NCBI GenBank assembly: GCA_964587105.1 | Contig: CAZPKG010000004.1 | Coordinates: forward strand, 124,001 to 188,000 | Direction of reading: 5' to 3' | DNA: 64,000 bases | DNA from: JABWCQ01 sp964587105 | GTDB lineage: Bacteria; Electryoneota; RPQS01 | Shown here: positions 17,516 through 27,753 of the stretch, piece after piece | Position numbering within the stretch: the first letter of the stretch is position 1 | How the letters are laid out: each line of letters starts with the position of its first letter | The notes under the pieces: generated by a model | Database searches by the model: none | What the model saw: the letters and a program-made list of their open reading frames with translations, nothing else | Told to the model about the DNA's origin: nothing | Translations under genes and position numbers: made by a program

Positions 17516-19726
17516 TCAGTCCCGCGCTCCGAATACGTCGCGGCGAATGATGGTTACTCCCGGCGCGGAATCAACCGTGAAGGAACGATTGGCATGCGGG
17601 AACTCTTCGGAGGTCCATGATCCAACTTCACCGGAATTTGTAAACTTGTATTGCACTTCTGCGCCGAGCGGCAATTCAATTTCAAGCGACCAGATTCCGT
17701 CGCCGGCTGATTGATCACCTGCCGCGCCGTCATCGCGCATTCGTTTGACATTGGGAACCCAGTTCGCGATTTCCTCTTGATTGCCGACGATAAAGATCGC
17801 GTCCGGCACGGTCTCCGAACGCGCGTCACACTCAAAGCGGACGGTGCGCTTCTCAACGCTTCGCTGCATCACGCCGCCGGATTCTTGTGTGGCAATCTTA
17901 GCTTGACTGAGTATCGGCGCGAAATCAGGGGTAGAGATTTGCACCCCTGCTTCATTCATGTGTTTGTACACTGCGCGCAGGTGCGAAAAGAACGCTTCTT
18001 CAAACGGTCGGTCTCCAGCCGGCGCGCTTTGATCGGCGCCGTACCACCAGAACCAGTCCGAACCTTCCGCTGCGTACATAGATTCGTACGCGTTGTAAAC
18101 TGCGGCGCCTTGCGCGCTCGGATCAATTGGTGCGTGCGGATCAGGTTGCGGTAGGCGCGACTTTTCGAGCGCTTGCCGAGTCTTCAGCAGATACTCCCAC
18201 GCGGTATTTTCTTCAGGCTCGCCGATCCATGTATCGTAATTTGCATTGATCCACGAGCCGGGCCAAAGTTCAGTAATTTCGGTCAGACCTTCAATCGGAT
18301 GCGCGGGAATATTGCGCTCAGGATTTCCGCGAAAATACTCTGTCGGATGAACGCAGGTGACAAATCCTTCTTGACGCAAGAACGTTAGCCGCGAATAAAG
18401 TCCCGCAAGAAACCGCTTTGCATCCATGTCCTGACGATACCACTCCCACGCGTTTTCTCCGTCGAGAATAACGGTTAGCAAGCGGTCGGGGTCGGCATCT
18501 TTGGGAATATACTTCGCAATCTCATTGGTAAAATGCTCAACTGCCGAATCAGGGTCCATATTCTGATAAGTGAAACCGATATGATCCGACAGCACGGTTT
18601 CGCGAAAGACAATCGCAATATCGCCCGCAGGAGTCTTCAAACGGTAAGGCTTAGCTACGTCAAGTCCTTCAGGTTCCGACCGATTCAAAACGTGCATATC
18701 GCCGCAAATCCACTTGACGCCGTGCTCGGCGAACACTTCGGCGGCGGCAGGTGAAATTGAACCCTCAGCAGGCCACATGCCTTGAGGCGGACGCTTGAAG
18801 AGCCGCTCGTAGAAATTCATTCCTTTGACTACTTGCGCATCGGCATCTTGCGGATAGGCGAAGCGCGGCGGAAGCTCGGCATTTGGTTGACAAATCTTGG
18901 CTACTTCGGTGTCAATCAGAAGCGGCAGAATCGGATGATAAAAGGGCGTCGTTATAATCTCAAGTTGTCCGCTCGATAGCAAGCGGCTGTGAACGGCTAC
19001 AACTTCTTGCATGACTCGAACAGCGTCGGCTACGACACGGTTGGCGTCGCGTTCGGTGAAGCGGCGGCCTTCGCGAATGAAGAACTGACCCGAACGCTCT
19101 TCAACAAGATCGCTCAAATCAACATCAAGATTTGAAGTTCCGCGCAGAAAGTCGGGATCGAAATGTGCCACGTAAAACCATGTCTTAACGTCCCGCAAAT
19201 CAGCTGTGGTCAAACGATCATTTGGAATGCTGCGCAGCGCGGCATATTCAGGGAAGTGTTCGATCTGAACGTCCGAAATACCAAACGCGTTCCACGAATC
19301 GCTGACAAGCTTGGCGCGCTCGGCATCGGTGAATTTCTCAGTATTCTTTAGCGCCAGATCAATCCACGGATCGGTTTTCAAACCGCTGGCGAAATATCCC
19401 TCAGCGTCAATCTCGCGTTTCCCGTCATCATAATTGGTGCGCAGAAACGAGCCCAAACGGTTCACATAATAATCCTCAAGCTGCTGCAAGAGCGACGACG
19501 TGAGGTTGACCGTAGCATGAACTTCGGGAAAACGCTCGTGCATAGCGGCCATATCGTAGTAATCTTTGGTCGCGTGCGTGCGCACCCACGGGCCGCTTAG
19601 TTCGTCTGTTTCGGGATTGACGTAGAGCGGCTGGTGCTGATGCCAGATAATATTGAGGTAAAGGTTGCCCGCTCGTGCCATAGAAACCGAGAGAAATAAT
19701 AATGCAATGAAAATCTTGAGTCGCAT
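17516..19726 (-). CDS. Exported GH57 amylopullulanase-like enzyme with starch-binding domain
   Basis: I choose ATG 19726 because it begins a clean signal peptide (cut after about residue 19, ARA-G); upstream in-frame starts would run into the ATPase gene. The 736 residues show the canonical GH57 motifs: HQHQP (29-33), 'SGQLEIITTPFYHP', WPAEGS with nucleophile Glu321, DGENAWEWY with acid/base candidate Asp422, and 'EITELWPGSWINANYDTWIGEP'. This arrangement matches amylopullulanase/alpha-amylase type GH57 enzymes. The C-terminal 100 residues are a CBM20-like starch-binding module ('FIVGNQEEIANW'). It is placed between the transporter ATPase and the binding protein, so it probably hydrolyses maltodextrins or branched oligosaccharides in the periplasm before uptake. 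Confidence 0.9.
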   Translation of the reverse strand: MRLKIFIALLFLSVSMARAGNLYLNIIWHQHQPLYVNPETDELSGPWVRTHATKDYYDMAAMHERFPEVHATVNLTSSLLQQLEDYYVNRLGSFLRTNYDDGKREIDAEGYFASGLKTDPWIDLALKNTEKFTDAERAKLVSDSWNAFGISDVQIEHFPEYAALRSIPNDRLTTADLRDVKTWFYVAHFDPDFLRGTSNLDVDLSDLVEERSGQFFIREGRRFTERDANRVVADAVRVMQEVVAVHSRLLSSGQLEIITTPFYHPILPLLIDTEVAKICQPNAELPPRFAYPQDADAQVVKGMNFYERLFKRPPQGMWPAEGSISPAAAEVFAEHGVKWICGDMHVLNRSEPEGLDVAKPYRLKTPAGDIAIVFRETVLSDHIGFTYQNMDPDSAVEHFTNEIAKYIPKDADPDRLLTVILDGENAWEWYRQDMDAKRFLAGLYSRLTFLRQEGFVTCVHPTEYFRGNPERNIPAHPIEGLTEITELWPGSWINANYDTWIGEPEENTAWEYLLKTRQALEKSRLPQPDPHAPIDPSAQGAAVYNAYESMYAAEGSDWFWWYGADQSAPAGDRPFEEAFFSHLRAVYKHMNEAGVQISTPDFAPILSQAKIATQESGGVMQRSVEKRTVRFECDARSETVPDAIFIVGNQEEIANWVPNVKRMRDDGAAGDQSAGDGIWSLEIELPLGAEVQYKFTNSGEVGSWTSEEFPHANRSFTVDSAPGVTIIRRDVFGARD

Positions 19727-19739
19727 TTCAAGCCTGAAG

Positions 19740-20813
19740 TTAATCGCGGACAATTGAGCGTTCGTTAGTCGCGTCGAAGTAATGAACGGAAGTTGGGTCA
19801 AAAAATACAGGCAAGCGTGAATCAGGAATCACCTCTGTGCGCGGATCGCACCTTACAACAAGCTCCTGATCGGCGATTCTTCCATAGACGAGCAGTTCGT
19901 TGCCAATCGGCTCCACCACGTCAACGTTTAGATCGAAGCCGACTCTGCCTGATGAATTTGTTCCGACGGCAATCTGCTCAGGTCTCAGGCCAAGCGTAAT
20001 CTTGTCTGGACAATTGGCGCCAAGAATTGCAGGCAACGCAAAATTCAAGGCGCCTGCTTGAAAAGCTCCATTGACGCGCGCGCCGGAAATGAAATTCATG
20101 GCCGGCGACCCGATGAATCCCGCGACGAATTTGTTGGAGGGCTTGCGATAAACATTCAACGGCGTATCAATCTGTTGAATGATGCCGTCTTTCAGGACAA
20201 CGATGCGCTCGCCGAGTGTCATGGCTTCGATTTGGTCATGCGTGACATAAACCATCGCGGTTTTCAAGCGCTTGTGCAATCGCGAGATTTCAGTACGTGT
20301 GTGCGCGCGCAACTTGGCGTCGAGGTTCGAAAGTGGTTCATCGAACAAAAATGCAGAAGGGTTGCGCACGACGGCTCGGCCCAGCGCTACGCGCTGGCGT
20401 TGGCCACCGGAGAGCTGCTTGGGTTTGCGGTTAAGCAACTCGGTTAGTTCAAAGAACACCGCGGCTTCTTTGACGCGTCGATCAATCTCTTCGGAGGAAA
20501 TCTTGCGCATCTTCAAACCGAACGCCATGTTGTCATAAACGCTCAAATGCGGATAAAGCGCGTAGCTTTGAAACACCATGGCAATATCGCGGTCACGCGG
20601 GTGCATATTCGTGATGTTCTTGCCGCCGATCCAGATTTCACCGGACGTCGGTGATTCAAGTCCCGCGATCGAGCGTAGAATGGTGGACTTTCCGCATCCG
20701 GACGGGCCGACCAGCACGACAAATTCATCTTCACGCACGGTGAAGCTGATGTCGCGCAGCACGATTGTCTTGTCAAACTGTTTGCAAAGATTTCGCAGTT
20801 CAATGCTTGCCAT
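19740..20813 (-). CDS. ABC transporter ATPase, MalK/MsmK/UgpC type
   Basis: The protein has 357 residues with Walker A GPSGCGKST (36-44), the LSGGQRQRVALGRA signature, Walker B (FLFDEPLSNLDAKLR) and the switch histidine region 'VYVTHDQIEAMTLGERI'. A C-terminal TOBE/OB regulatory domain (from about residue 235) marks the CUT1 sugar-importer ATPases. It energises the MalF/MalG-like permeases encoded downstream on the same strand. MsmK/UgpC-type ATPases often serve several importers. A ribosome site is weak. The stop lies 13 nt upstream of the following GH57 start. Confidence 0.95.
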   Translation of the reverse strand: MASIELRNLCKQFDKTIVLRDISFTVREDEFVVLVGPSGCGKSTILRSIAGLESPTSGEIWIGGKNITNMHPRDRDIAMVFQSYALYPHLSVYDNMAFGLKMRKISSEEIDRRVKEAAVFFELTELLNRKPKQLSGGQRQRVALGRAVVRNPSAFLFDEPLSNLDAKLRAHTRTEISRLHKRLKTAMVYVTHDQIEAMTLGERIVVLKDGIIQQIDTPLNVYRKPSNKFVAGFIGSPAMNFISGARVNGAFQAGALNFALPAILGANCPDKITLGLRPEQIAVGTNSSGRVGFDLNVDVVEPIGNELLVYGRIADQELVVRCDPRTEVIPDSRLPVFFDPTSVHYFDATNERSIVRD

Positions 20814-20841
20814 GAATAATGCTTCGCAAGGATAACTGAAG

Positions 20842-23517
20842 TTATTGGCCGAGAGTGCTCAGCCGGTCGTAAATATTTGAGCCGTTGCTTGTGTTGCCGC
20901 CGCCACTCCAGCGCTCGGCGACTGCGTTGACTGCGCGAAACTCACCGATGCCCGCGCCGCCGTGATCATCCTGCGCACCGCAGAGCACCGTCCATTCCCA
21001 ACTGTCGTCGCGAGTCGGGAACAGTGACTTCGGCAAGCAGAACGAAACGGTCGCCGTAGCCACGTCGCCGAATTGATCATTGTTGTCACGCGGAATAAAC
21101 TCGCCGACAATCTTGCCGTTGCCGTCCTCGACACGCACGCCGCCGCCTACATAAATGACGCGGTCGAAGGCCTTGTCCAATTTCAAGTTGGAATTTGCGC
21201 CAACGTTAGTTCGTTCCGCATCTTTACTATGCAGGCAAATAGCGGCATAGGTCAACTGAAAACCGTATTCGGGATGCCAGCCGGGCTGGTGCAGCTTATC
21301 TGTTTTAAGTTCAAAGTAGTAGCTGTCTTTGTTGTCACGGACTTCAAACTGCGTCAAGTCGAGAATGCCGTCTTTGAAATTCTCGTCGGTGGGATAGGTG
21401 TAGGTCTCATCGCCGACAGGGTCTGTTACTCTATCCATCAAAAGTGAAAACTCAATATTACAATGAACGTCTTTGCCGGTCAGGACTTTCCAGTCGGGGT
21501 CTTTTAACGACGCGAAGTCAAGCTTCTTTATGGGCGGAGCAAATTTAAGGTCTTGCGGGCCATTATCATAGGGCCAACCGGTCAATTGATATTGCGCCGT
21601 CGGATTGCCGTCCACCAGCATGTAGCCGTCTTTGTGGCGATAGACAACGTGCAGCGGCTCGGTGGTGTTGATCTCGCCGGTGATGCCGCGCGCGACGTCG
21701 AAGAATTTTACAGGCAACGGATTCTTCGGCTCCTTTTCCGCTTTCAAGTCAATCACAGTAGAATCGCCGAATTGCTGCATCGTAACCCAGATTGGCGTGC
21801 CGCTGCAAATCACGCGCGTTTGCACTTGCCCCCACTCTTCGGGAATGCGCGGTGCGAAAAGCCAGAACGGATCTACGCGGCCAAAGAGCACCGGGCGAAT
21901 GCCCAGAAAGTCCTGATAGGTTGCCCGGAGAAATTCGGCGAGGCTCCATGCTTGCGACGTCGTGCCCGATGAAAGAATGTACTTATTCTCGGGGCGCTTC
22001 ACTGCATCGAACAACTCAGGCAGCGATCCGACCATGCCGTGCTCGCGCATGAACCACGATTCGTAACTCATCATCTTTAAGGCAAGATCGCCGCGGCCTT
22101 GCCTGATCAGCAGCGATTTTGCAGGGCCAGAAATCCACACCCACACTACGCCTTGGTGATAAGCATCGTCTTTGGGATAGTGCCAGTCCATGTGAAACGG
22201 ATGAAAGCATGTGTCCTGCGGACTCAAACTCAGCACGCCGTGCTCATAGAACAATTCACTCGCGACACTCTTAGTGACGGTCGTTTCAAAAGATTGCGGC
22301 ACGAGCGGCGTGTAGGGAACCGTGAAGGCGAACATTTGATTGGGCCGCATGGTGGTGTCGGGCGTGCCGTCGGCCATCAGGCGGTCGTAGAAATGATCCT
22401 TCGATGGTGCGAGATAGTTCGCTAAGAAATTACGACGAATCTTGTCTGCAGTCTCGCGCCACTTAGGATTGACATTGTGCGTCATGCGCGTGGCGTTGTC
22501 GAAGGCGGCGTAATGCAAAGCTTGAATCTCGACGGCGCGATTGCCGCGCGGCGTGTGCGGACCTTGCGGACCGACAGCGTCCATCCACGTGTCGGCGTCG
22601 CCGTGCATCAGAAAACCGAGCGAATCACTTTTCAAAACTGCTGCGTCGAGGGCAATTCTCATGGCACCACTGTCGGAAAGCAACTCATCCCAAAGTGAAT
22701 AGTCGCCGGAATAGACTCCGTACTCATAGACTTCGCGAATCCACCACGGAGTGCCGTCGGCGGTGTTGTAGGCGATGTCTTCCCCGGGCCGCACGCGATT
22801 GGGAATTCTCCCGTAAGTCGGACTGTTCGGGTCGCGGTCGATCCATCCGGCGAAACGCATCAAGAGTTTGCGCGCAACGTCGTGATGACCTGTAACCAGC
22901 AAGCCGGGCAACGAAATGAATGTATCGCGTCCCCACCCCTCGTTGAACCACGGGATTCCGGCGTAGAGAAGAGAATCGTTTTCGGCAAGGAGATTTAGAA
23001 GCTGCTTCTCAATCCAAAAACATGTCCAAGAAACGTGTTGATCATTCGAGGTTGCTACGCGAAACTTGTCATTTGCTGCATAATCAGATTTTTCGTACGG
23101 CGGGTCGTTAGGGATAACTATCCACGGGGTCTCTTCTTGAATACTCCAGCCAGATGAACATTCACAAAATACACTATCATTCGTATAGTGAAAGTGAATC
23201 ATGAAATAGGAGCTGTCTGGCCAAATCCACGACGCAAACTGCTGACGACCGATGAATCGCGCTTCGGAGAACTTTCGAACTACTCCATGATCATCTTGGA
23301 CTTGAAACGGCCCCGTTACTCGCTCCCTGTTCACCCACAGCCCCATCCACCCCTGATCCCATTCGTCTCCGGTAGATCCATAAAGATATGTACCGCTTCC
23401 ATTGGCAATCAAGAACGGACGGTTTTCACCTGCTTCAACCACGATCGGAAAAACTTGCGCAATTGAGCACTGCGCAAGCAGGAGAACCGCTAACCCAACC
23501 CAGAGTTTATTGATCAC
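20842..23517 (-). CDS. Exported amylo-alpha-1,6-glucosidase-like (GH133/GDE_C) enzyme
   Basis: I choose GTG 23517, two bases after the amylase stop, because it begins a signal-like stretch (KLWVGLAVLLLAQCSIAQ); the further upstream start would add a non-hydrophobic leader and overlap the amylase. This gives 891 residues. The middle (about residues 165-560) has the glycogen-debranching catalytic domain: 'NEGWGRDTFISLPGLL', 'RIPNRVRPGEDIAYNTADGTPWWI' and 'MHGDADTWMDA', which holds a likely acidic catalytic residue. The C-terminal 200 residues form a glucodextranase-C/DOMON-like carbohydrate-binding domain. Debranching enzymes of this family are usually cytoplasmic and act on glycogen. A signal sequence here indicates removal of alpha-1,6 branches from imported oligosaccharides in the periplasm. 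The N-terminal Cys in AQC could also allow lipidation, which is uncertain. Confidence 0.85.
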   Translation of the reverse strand: MINKLWVGLAVLLLAQCSIAQVFPIVVEAGENRPFLIANGSGTYLYGSTGDEWDQGWMGLWVNRERVTGPFQVQDDHGVVRKFSEARFIGRQQFASWIWPDSSYFMIHFHYTNDSVFCECSSGWSIQEETPWIVIPNDPPYEKSDYAANDKFRVATSNDQHVSWTCFWIEKQLLNLLAENDSLLYAGIPWFNEGWGRDTFISLPGLLVTGHHDVARKLLMRFAGWIDRDPNSPTYGRIPNRVRPGEDIAYNTADGTPWWIREVYEYGVYSGDYSLWDELLSDSGAMRIALDAAVLKSDSLGFLMHGDADTWMDAVGPQGPHTPRGNRAVEIQALHYAAFDNATRMTHNVNPKWRETADKIRRNFLANYLAPSKDHFYDRLMADGTPDTTMRPNQMFAFTVPYTPLVPQSFETTVTKSVASELFYEHGVLSLSPQDTCFHPFHMDWHYPKDDAYHQGVVWVWISGPAKSLLIRQGRGDLALKMMSYESWFMREHGMVGSLPELFDAVKRPENKYILSSGTTSQAWSLAEFLRATYQDFLGIRPVLFGRVDPFWLFAPRIPEEWGQVQTRVICSGTPIWVTMQQFGDSTVIDLKAEKEPKNPLPVKFFDVARGITGEINTTEPLHVVYRHKDGYMLVDGNPTAQYQLTGWPYDNGPQDLKFAPPIKKLDFASLKDPDWKVLTGKDVHCNIEFSLLMDRVTDPVGDETYTYPTDENFKDGILDLTQFEVRDNKDSYYFELKTDKLHQPGWHPEYGFQLTYAAICLHSKDAERTNVGANSNLKLDKAFDRVIYVGGGVRVEDGNGKIVGEFIPRDNNDQFGDVATATVSFCLPKSLFPTRDDSWEWTVLCGAQDDHGGAGIGEFRAVNAVAERWSGGGNTSNGSNIYDRLSTLGQ

Positions 23518-23519
23518 GG

Positions 23520-26500
23520 TTATTTCATCAACACCAGTTTTTTCGTCTGCGCGATGCCATCGGCTTGCAGCATCACAAAATAGATTCCGCTCGACACGCT
23601 TGAGCCGTCCCATGCAAATTCATGCGCACCGGGCTGCATCACGTCGTCAATCAAGCGCGCGGTTTCGCGGCCCAAGACATCGAAGATTCTTAATGTGACG
23701 TGTGACGATTTGGCTAATTCAAACGGTACTGTGACGACCGGATTAAACGGATTGGGGTAAGGGGTGAGCAACTCAGTTGATTTGGGAATCGCCGGAACGC
23801 CGTCGTCGGCTGAAACAAAAAATGCCGAATCTCCGATAACCCACACACGACCCGAGTAGGCCGACAGGCTCGTGAAGATTCCAGTTAGCTCTGAGCCTAA
23901 GCGCGTGAAGCTCGTGGCCGTTGTGATTTCAGAAACAACGTAGGTTGAGTCGGGGTGAATGCCGAGCAGTTGCGCGTCGAGGTTCACCGTGACCAACTGC
24001 GAAGTCGAACTGAAGTTGCCGAGGAAGACCACCGGATCCATGCCTTCGCCTGTTCTGGCAAAGGCGTAACACGGTCCGGGTTGATCAGTGGTCAACAGGT
24101 CAAAATCACCGACGCGCATCGCGGGCAGTTGCTTGCGCGCATTAAGCAGGCGATAGTAGTGCGCGAACATACCGTTCGGGTCGCTTCCCCAATTGATCGT
24201 GCCGCGCTGCGAAGTTTCGCCGATCTCTTGTCCCGCGTAAATCATCGGCACGCCGGGGATCGAGAGCAATAGCTCCGACACGAGTTTGGTTTGCGCAGGA
24301 GTCTTGACTGAAATATAGCGAGCTTCATCGTGGTTCTCCATGAAGCGGAACGGATTCTTGTAGTCCGGCCACGGGAAGCCATAGTTCGTGATGAGTTGCG
24401 TAAGATTCGTCAAATTCGGAATCGCGGGGAACATGTTGGAGAATCCTGCCGCGCCTTCGTGATGCAAAGCCCAATCATATGCCAAGTCAAACCGGTTCGT
24501 GTAGATGTTAAAGTCGCTGGCGGCAGCCTCACCGAGCAGGAAAATCTCCGGCTTGATCTTTTTCAATTCACGCCGCCAATCCACCCAGAACTGCGGTGTG
24601 CGCTGCATCGGGCCCCACGCGACGTCACACCGATAGCCGTCAATGTCATATTCCTGAACCCAATACTTACACATATCAATGTAGTAGCGAGACGTTTCGG
24701 GGTTAGCCAAATTGATATTCGGCAAACTTGTCCAATCATAATAGTGCGTCGGATTACCGGACGCATCGCGGTCATACCAATCCCAATAAAACGAATTGCG
24801 GCCGTAACGAATTGCATCCTGCATAAACGGGTGACCGATGCCCGTGTGATTGATGACCATGTCCAAAATCACTTTGATGCCGTGCGCGTGCGCCGCATTC
24901 ACCAGTTCGCGCAGATCTTCGTTCGTCCCGTAATCCTGCTCGACAGTGTAGTAGTCGGTGATTTCGTAGCCGTGGTCAGATGGGCCTTCAAAAATCGGCA
25001 TCATCCAGATTGCGCTCACGCCGAGATCGGCTATGCGTGCTATGTCAGCCGTGATGCCATCCAAATCCCCTGATGAGGAATAGGAACGCGGGAAGATTTC
25101 ATAAATGATGCCGTTGTCCACCCACTCAGCGCATTGGTCATTCTGGAATGCGCTTTCTCCATTGCTATCAATGCGGACAAACGTGCGCGAGCGTGTTGAG
25201 TTGCCTTCGTTGTCGCTGACCACGAGATCAAAATAGTATTCGCCGTGAACTTGAGGAATGATAAAACTCACCACAGGATTGGTGGGGTCTCCGATGGTGA
25301 TGGGTGCAGGGTTATCCGGATCAACGATCCATTGATAAGTCAGTGGATTGCCCTGCGGATCGGTCGAGCTGGTGGCATTGAGTTGAATACTTGCATCGCC
25401 GATATTGACGACAATAACGGAATTCGGTGCATGATCCACCAACAATGGGAAATTCATTTGCGCGGAGCGGCCTGTGTCAGCCAGAACATCTCGAGCAAAC
25501 AATGTGAAGAGATTGTCGCCTTCAGTTAAGGTAACAGCCAGTGCAAAACTGTCGCCGGTCATTGTCACCGGGCGAATGGTTTGATTGTGCAAAAGCCAAG
25601 CGCTTGTTAACGGAGGGCCGGATGTGATGCGGCCTTTGACTGTTTTGCTCGCAACCCTTGTTTCTGCACCGCGTGTCAGAATTCTGCACAACGGACCCGG
25701 GTGGGCGACGTTGGGACCGATTTCTTCAGGAGAAATCGCATCAAGACCGCGACCGGGTGCATCTAATGTGACACGCCGCGTTAAACCATAATTCTTGCTG
25801 TTCTTTTTCTGAATATCGGATGCGGCAAAGAAGAATGAATCATAGAAATCGGGGTCTTCTATTCCGTCGCTTCCACCTTCTACAGCAGTAACTTCATGGA
25901 CATGACCTTCGCCTGCGGAAGCAGCTACGGCGCTTACGCAGGTAAATTGCCACTCGCTCTGATAATTACCGAGCGCTGCTTCCAGATCGGCGACGGCGAC
26001 GTAACATTGGATGTATGAAGAAGTCGCCTCAGAGTTTGTCGGAATGCTTACACCTCCGATTCCACCTATATGCAGGCGGTTGTGGAAAGTCGGATCAAAA
26101 CTCGGGCTGGTAGGCGCCATCATAGGTAGCACAATTCCGCCTGATTCCAATCCTGCAACTTCATATTCCGCGTCCATACCTTGAATGGCTCCGTATGCTC
26201 CTTGCTCGTTCGTAATCGTAACGATTGCCATTGAGTTTGTAGTCATCGTAGAATAAAAACGCGGGCGAATTTCGAGCGAGTCACCGTTCGAATACGAAAA
26301 GATAACAAAATCTTGGAGATCAACAGATTCGTTGGTTGTGTAGTTCTTGTCATTACGCGCATCAACGGCAACATACAGATTGCCTTGATTGAAATAATAA
26401 GCAAGGTAACGCGTTGCAGAGCGTCCAGAGCTATCGGTCGCCTGAATTGAGAGTTCAACAAATAATTGGTCTGTAGGCAGATTGACCGACAATTGACCGG

Positions 26501-27731
26501 TAGTCGGATTCCAGGTCGGAGTTACCTGCACACCGTTTATACGTGCTACAGGAGTCCCGTTGATTCCTCGTCCAGTATCCCCACCACGTACTTTGCAGTT
26601 TATCGTCTGCGCAGAGCCAAAATTGAAGACGCGATTTTCGCCCGGCTGAATGTCATAGACTTGCGGTAGCGTGTCCGCGACGACTGTCAACAGTGAATTA
26701 TTAAAACCACCGGGTGCATTACGCGGATTATCGGGGTCAATCTGCCAATTGTTACCATTAATAACAAATTTGTATTCGTTGTCGCCGACGGGCAGGGCAA
26801 CTTCACCCCAGCGGTTGCCGTGTTCGTCCACATTGGCGAGCGGGTTCGCGCTCGTGCTCCAACCATTAAACGCTCCGGCGAGATTCAGGGAGTTGATTTG
26901 TCCGCTGAATTGAGAGAAAGCCGAGCGAGGATCGAAGCGAAAAATCACATGCGACAATTGCGCTACGGGAGGCTCTTCCAGGAAGATATCCCAATTCGCG
27001 TTGCCGTTGTTATCCCAATTGGTGCCGTCGGTGGTGACGTAATGAATTGAGTAGATCGTATCAAGCGGAGTTATTGAGACGCTGAATAAACCGTTGCCCA
27101 TGCTGACCATCGGTGTACGCGCGGCGCTGCCTTGAGCGACTGTGCCGGCGGGCCACATGGCTTGCGGCGGTAATCTCCAATTGCCATGACCGGATTCGTT
27201 CACGCCCCAATGTAGAATCACGTTCGTCGCGCCATTCGGCAAAGTCCCAGCGACAGCATCGTAATAAATCGTTATCTCTTCGCCGGGCTGAGGATCGGAC
27301 GGCGACCACCATGACACCGTTCCGCCGGCGAGTAATTCAAGCGACCAATTGCCGCCGGAATTGTTATCCCAATTGTTGCCGCGATCGGTAAACACAAAGG
27401 CAATCGCCTCGGTCGTTGCATCAAAATCAATCGGCACGGACCACACTTGATTACCCGTATTGGTCATGGGGCTTTGCAGTGCGACGCCGTCCGTGTGAAG
27501 CTGCGACCCAGCAGGCCACATCGCTTGCGGCGGCGTGCTCCAGTTTCCGTTAGCGGCCAATATTCCCCAGTGCATCCATACTTGCGAACCGTTATCGGGC
27601 AGTGTACCCGCGATTGCGTCATAGTAGAACGTCACGAGATCGCCTTGCCGGGGTGCGGAAGGTTCCCACCACGCCGTTTGCGCGAGCGCTGAAGTTGCGA
27701 AAGTCAAGAGTAAAACGGCTATACGAATCAT
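23520..27731 (-). CDS. T9SS-secreted multidomain GH13 alpha-amylase
   Basis: Start ATG 27731 has GAGGTG about 9 nt upstream and begins a signal peptide (MIRIAVLLLTFATSALA). The product has 1403 residues. Order: two tandem CBM25-like starch-binding modules (about 20-130 and 130-250, each with 'VTFYYDA..GTLP', 'HWG' and 'PPQAMWPAG'), a CBM48-like module ('LAGAFNGWS'), a glucodextranase-C-like region, Ig/PKD-like domains and a GH13 barrel from about 930 to 1290. The GH13 signatures are DMVINH, DGYRCDVAW (nucleophile Asp1036), LGEA (acid/base Glu1068) and ENHDEAR (Asp1135). The last 75 residues are a T9SS tail (PYPNPFNPVV, ending KKLVLMK). It is the probable surface enzyme that opens starch for the TonB receptor. 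Subsite specificity (amylase, neopullulanase or cyclomaltodextrinase-like) is open. Confidence 0.93.
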   Translation of the reverse strand: MIRIAVLLLTFATSALAQTAWWEPSAPRQGDLVTFYYDAIAGTLPDNGSQVWMHWGILAANGNWSTPPQAMWPAGSQLHTDGVALQSPMTNTGNQVWSVPIDFDATTEAIAFVFTDRGNNWDNNSGGNWSLELLAGGTVSWWSPSDPQPGEEITIYYDAVAGTLPNGATNVILHWGVNESGHGNWRLPPQAMWPAGTVAQGSAARTPMVSMGNGLFSVSITPLDTIYSIHYVTTDGTNWDNNGNANWDIFLEEPPVAQLSHVIFRFDPRSAFSQFSGQINSLNLAGAFNGWSTSANPLANVDEHGNRWGEVALPVGDNEYKFVINGNNWQIDPDNPRNAPGGFNNSLLTVVADTLPQVYDIQPGENRVFNFGSAQTINCKVRGGDTGRGINGTPVARINGVQVTPTWNPTTGQLSVNLPTDQLFVELSIQATDSSGRSATRYLAYYFNQGNLYVAVDARNDKNYTTNESVDLQDFVIFSYSNGDSLEIRPRFYSTMTTNSMAIVTITNEQGAYGAIQGMDAEYEVAGLESGGIVLPMMAPTSPSFDPTFHNRLHIGGIGGVSIPTNSEATSSYIQCYVAVADLEAALGNYQSEWQFTCVSAVAASAGEGHVHEVTAVEGGSDGIEDPDFYDSFFFAASDIQKKNSKNYGLTRRVTLDAPGRGLDAISPEEIGPNVAHPGPLCRILTRGAETRVASKTVKGRITSGPPLTSAWLLHNQTIRPVTMTGDSFALAVTLTEGDNLFTLFARDVLADTGRSAQMNFPLLVDHAPNSVIVVNIGDASIQLNATSSTDPQGNPLTYQWIVDPDNPAPITIGDPTNPVVSFIIPQVHGEYYFDLVVSDNEGNSTRSRTFVRIDSNGESAFQNDQCAEWVDNGIIYEIFPRSYSSSGDLDGITADIARIADLGVSAIWMMPIFEGPSDHGYEITDYYTVEQDYGTNEDLRELVNAAHAHGIKVILDMVINHTGIGHPFMQDAIRYGRNSFYWDWYDRDASGNPTHYYDWTSLPNINLANPETSRYYIDMCKYWVQEYDIDGYRCDVAWGPMQRTPQFWVDWRRELKKIKPEIFLLGEAAASDFNIYTNRFDLAYDWALHHEGAAGFSNMFPAIPNLTNLTQLITNYGFPWPDYKNPFRFMENHDEARYISVKTPAQTKLVSELLLSIPGVPMIYAGQEIGETSQRGTINWGSDPNGMFAHYYRLLNARKQLPAMRVGDFDLLTTDQPGPCYAFARTGEGMDPVVFLGNFSSTSQLVTVNLDAQLLGIHPDSTYVVSEITTATSFTRLGSELTGIFTSLSAYSGRVWVIGDSAFFVSADDGVPAIPKSTELLTPYPNPFNPVVTVPFELAKSSHVTLRIFDVLGRETARLIDDVMQPGAHEFAWDGSSVSSGIYFVMLQADGIAQTKKLVLMK

Positions 27732-27753
27732 AGTGAGACACCTCATAAGGGCA

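Noticed and set aside
24330..25073. A 247-codon plus-strand frame inside the GH13 amylase gene
   Set aside because: It lies antisense to the conserved catalytic barrel and has no recognisable motif or ribosome site.
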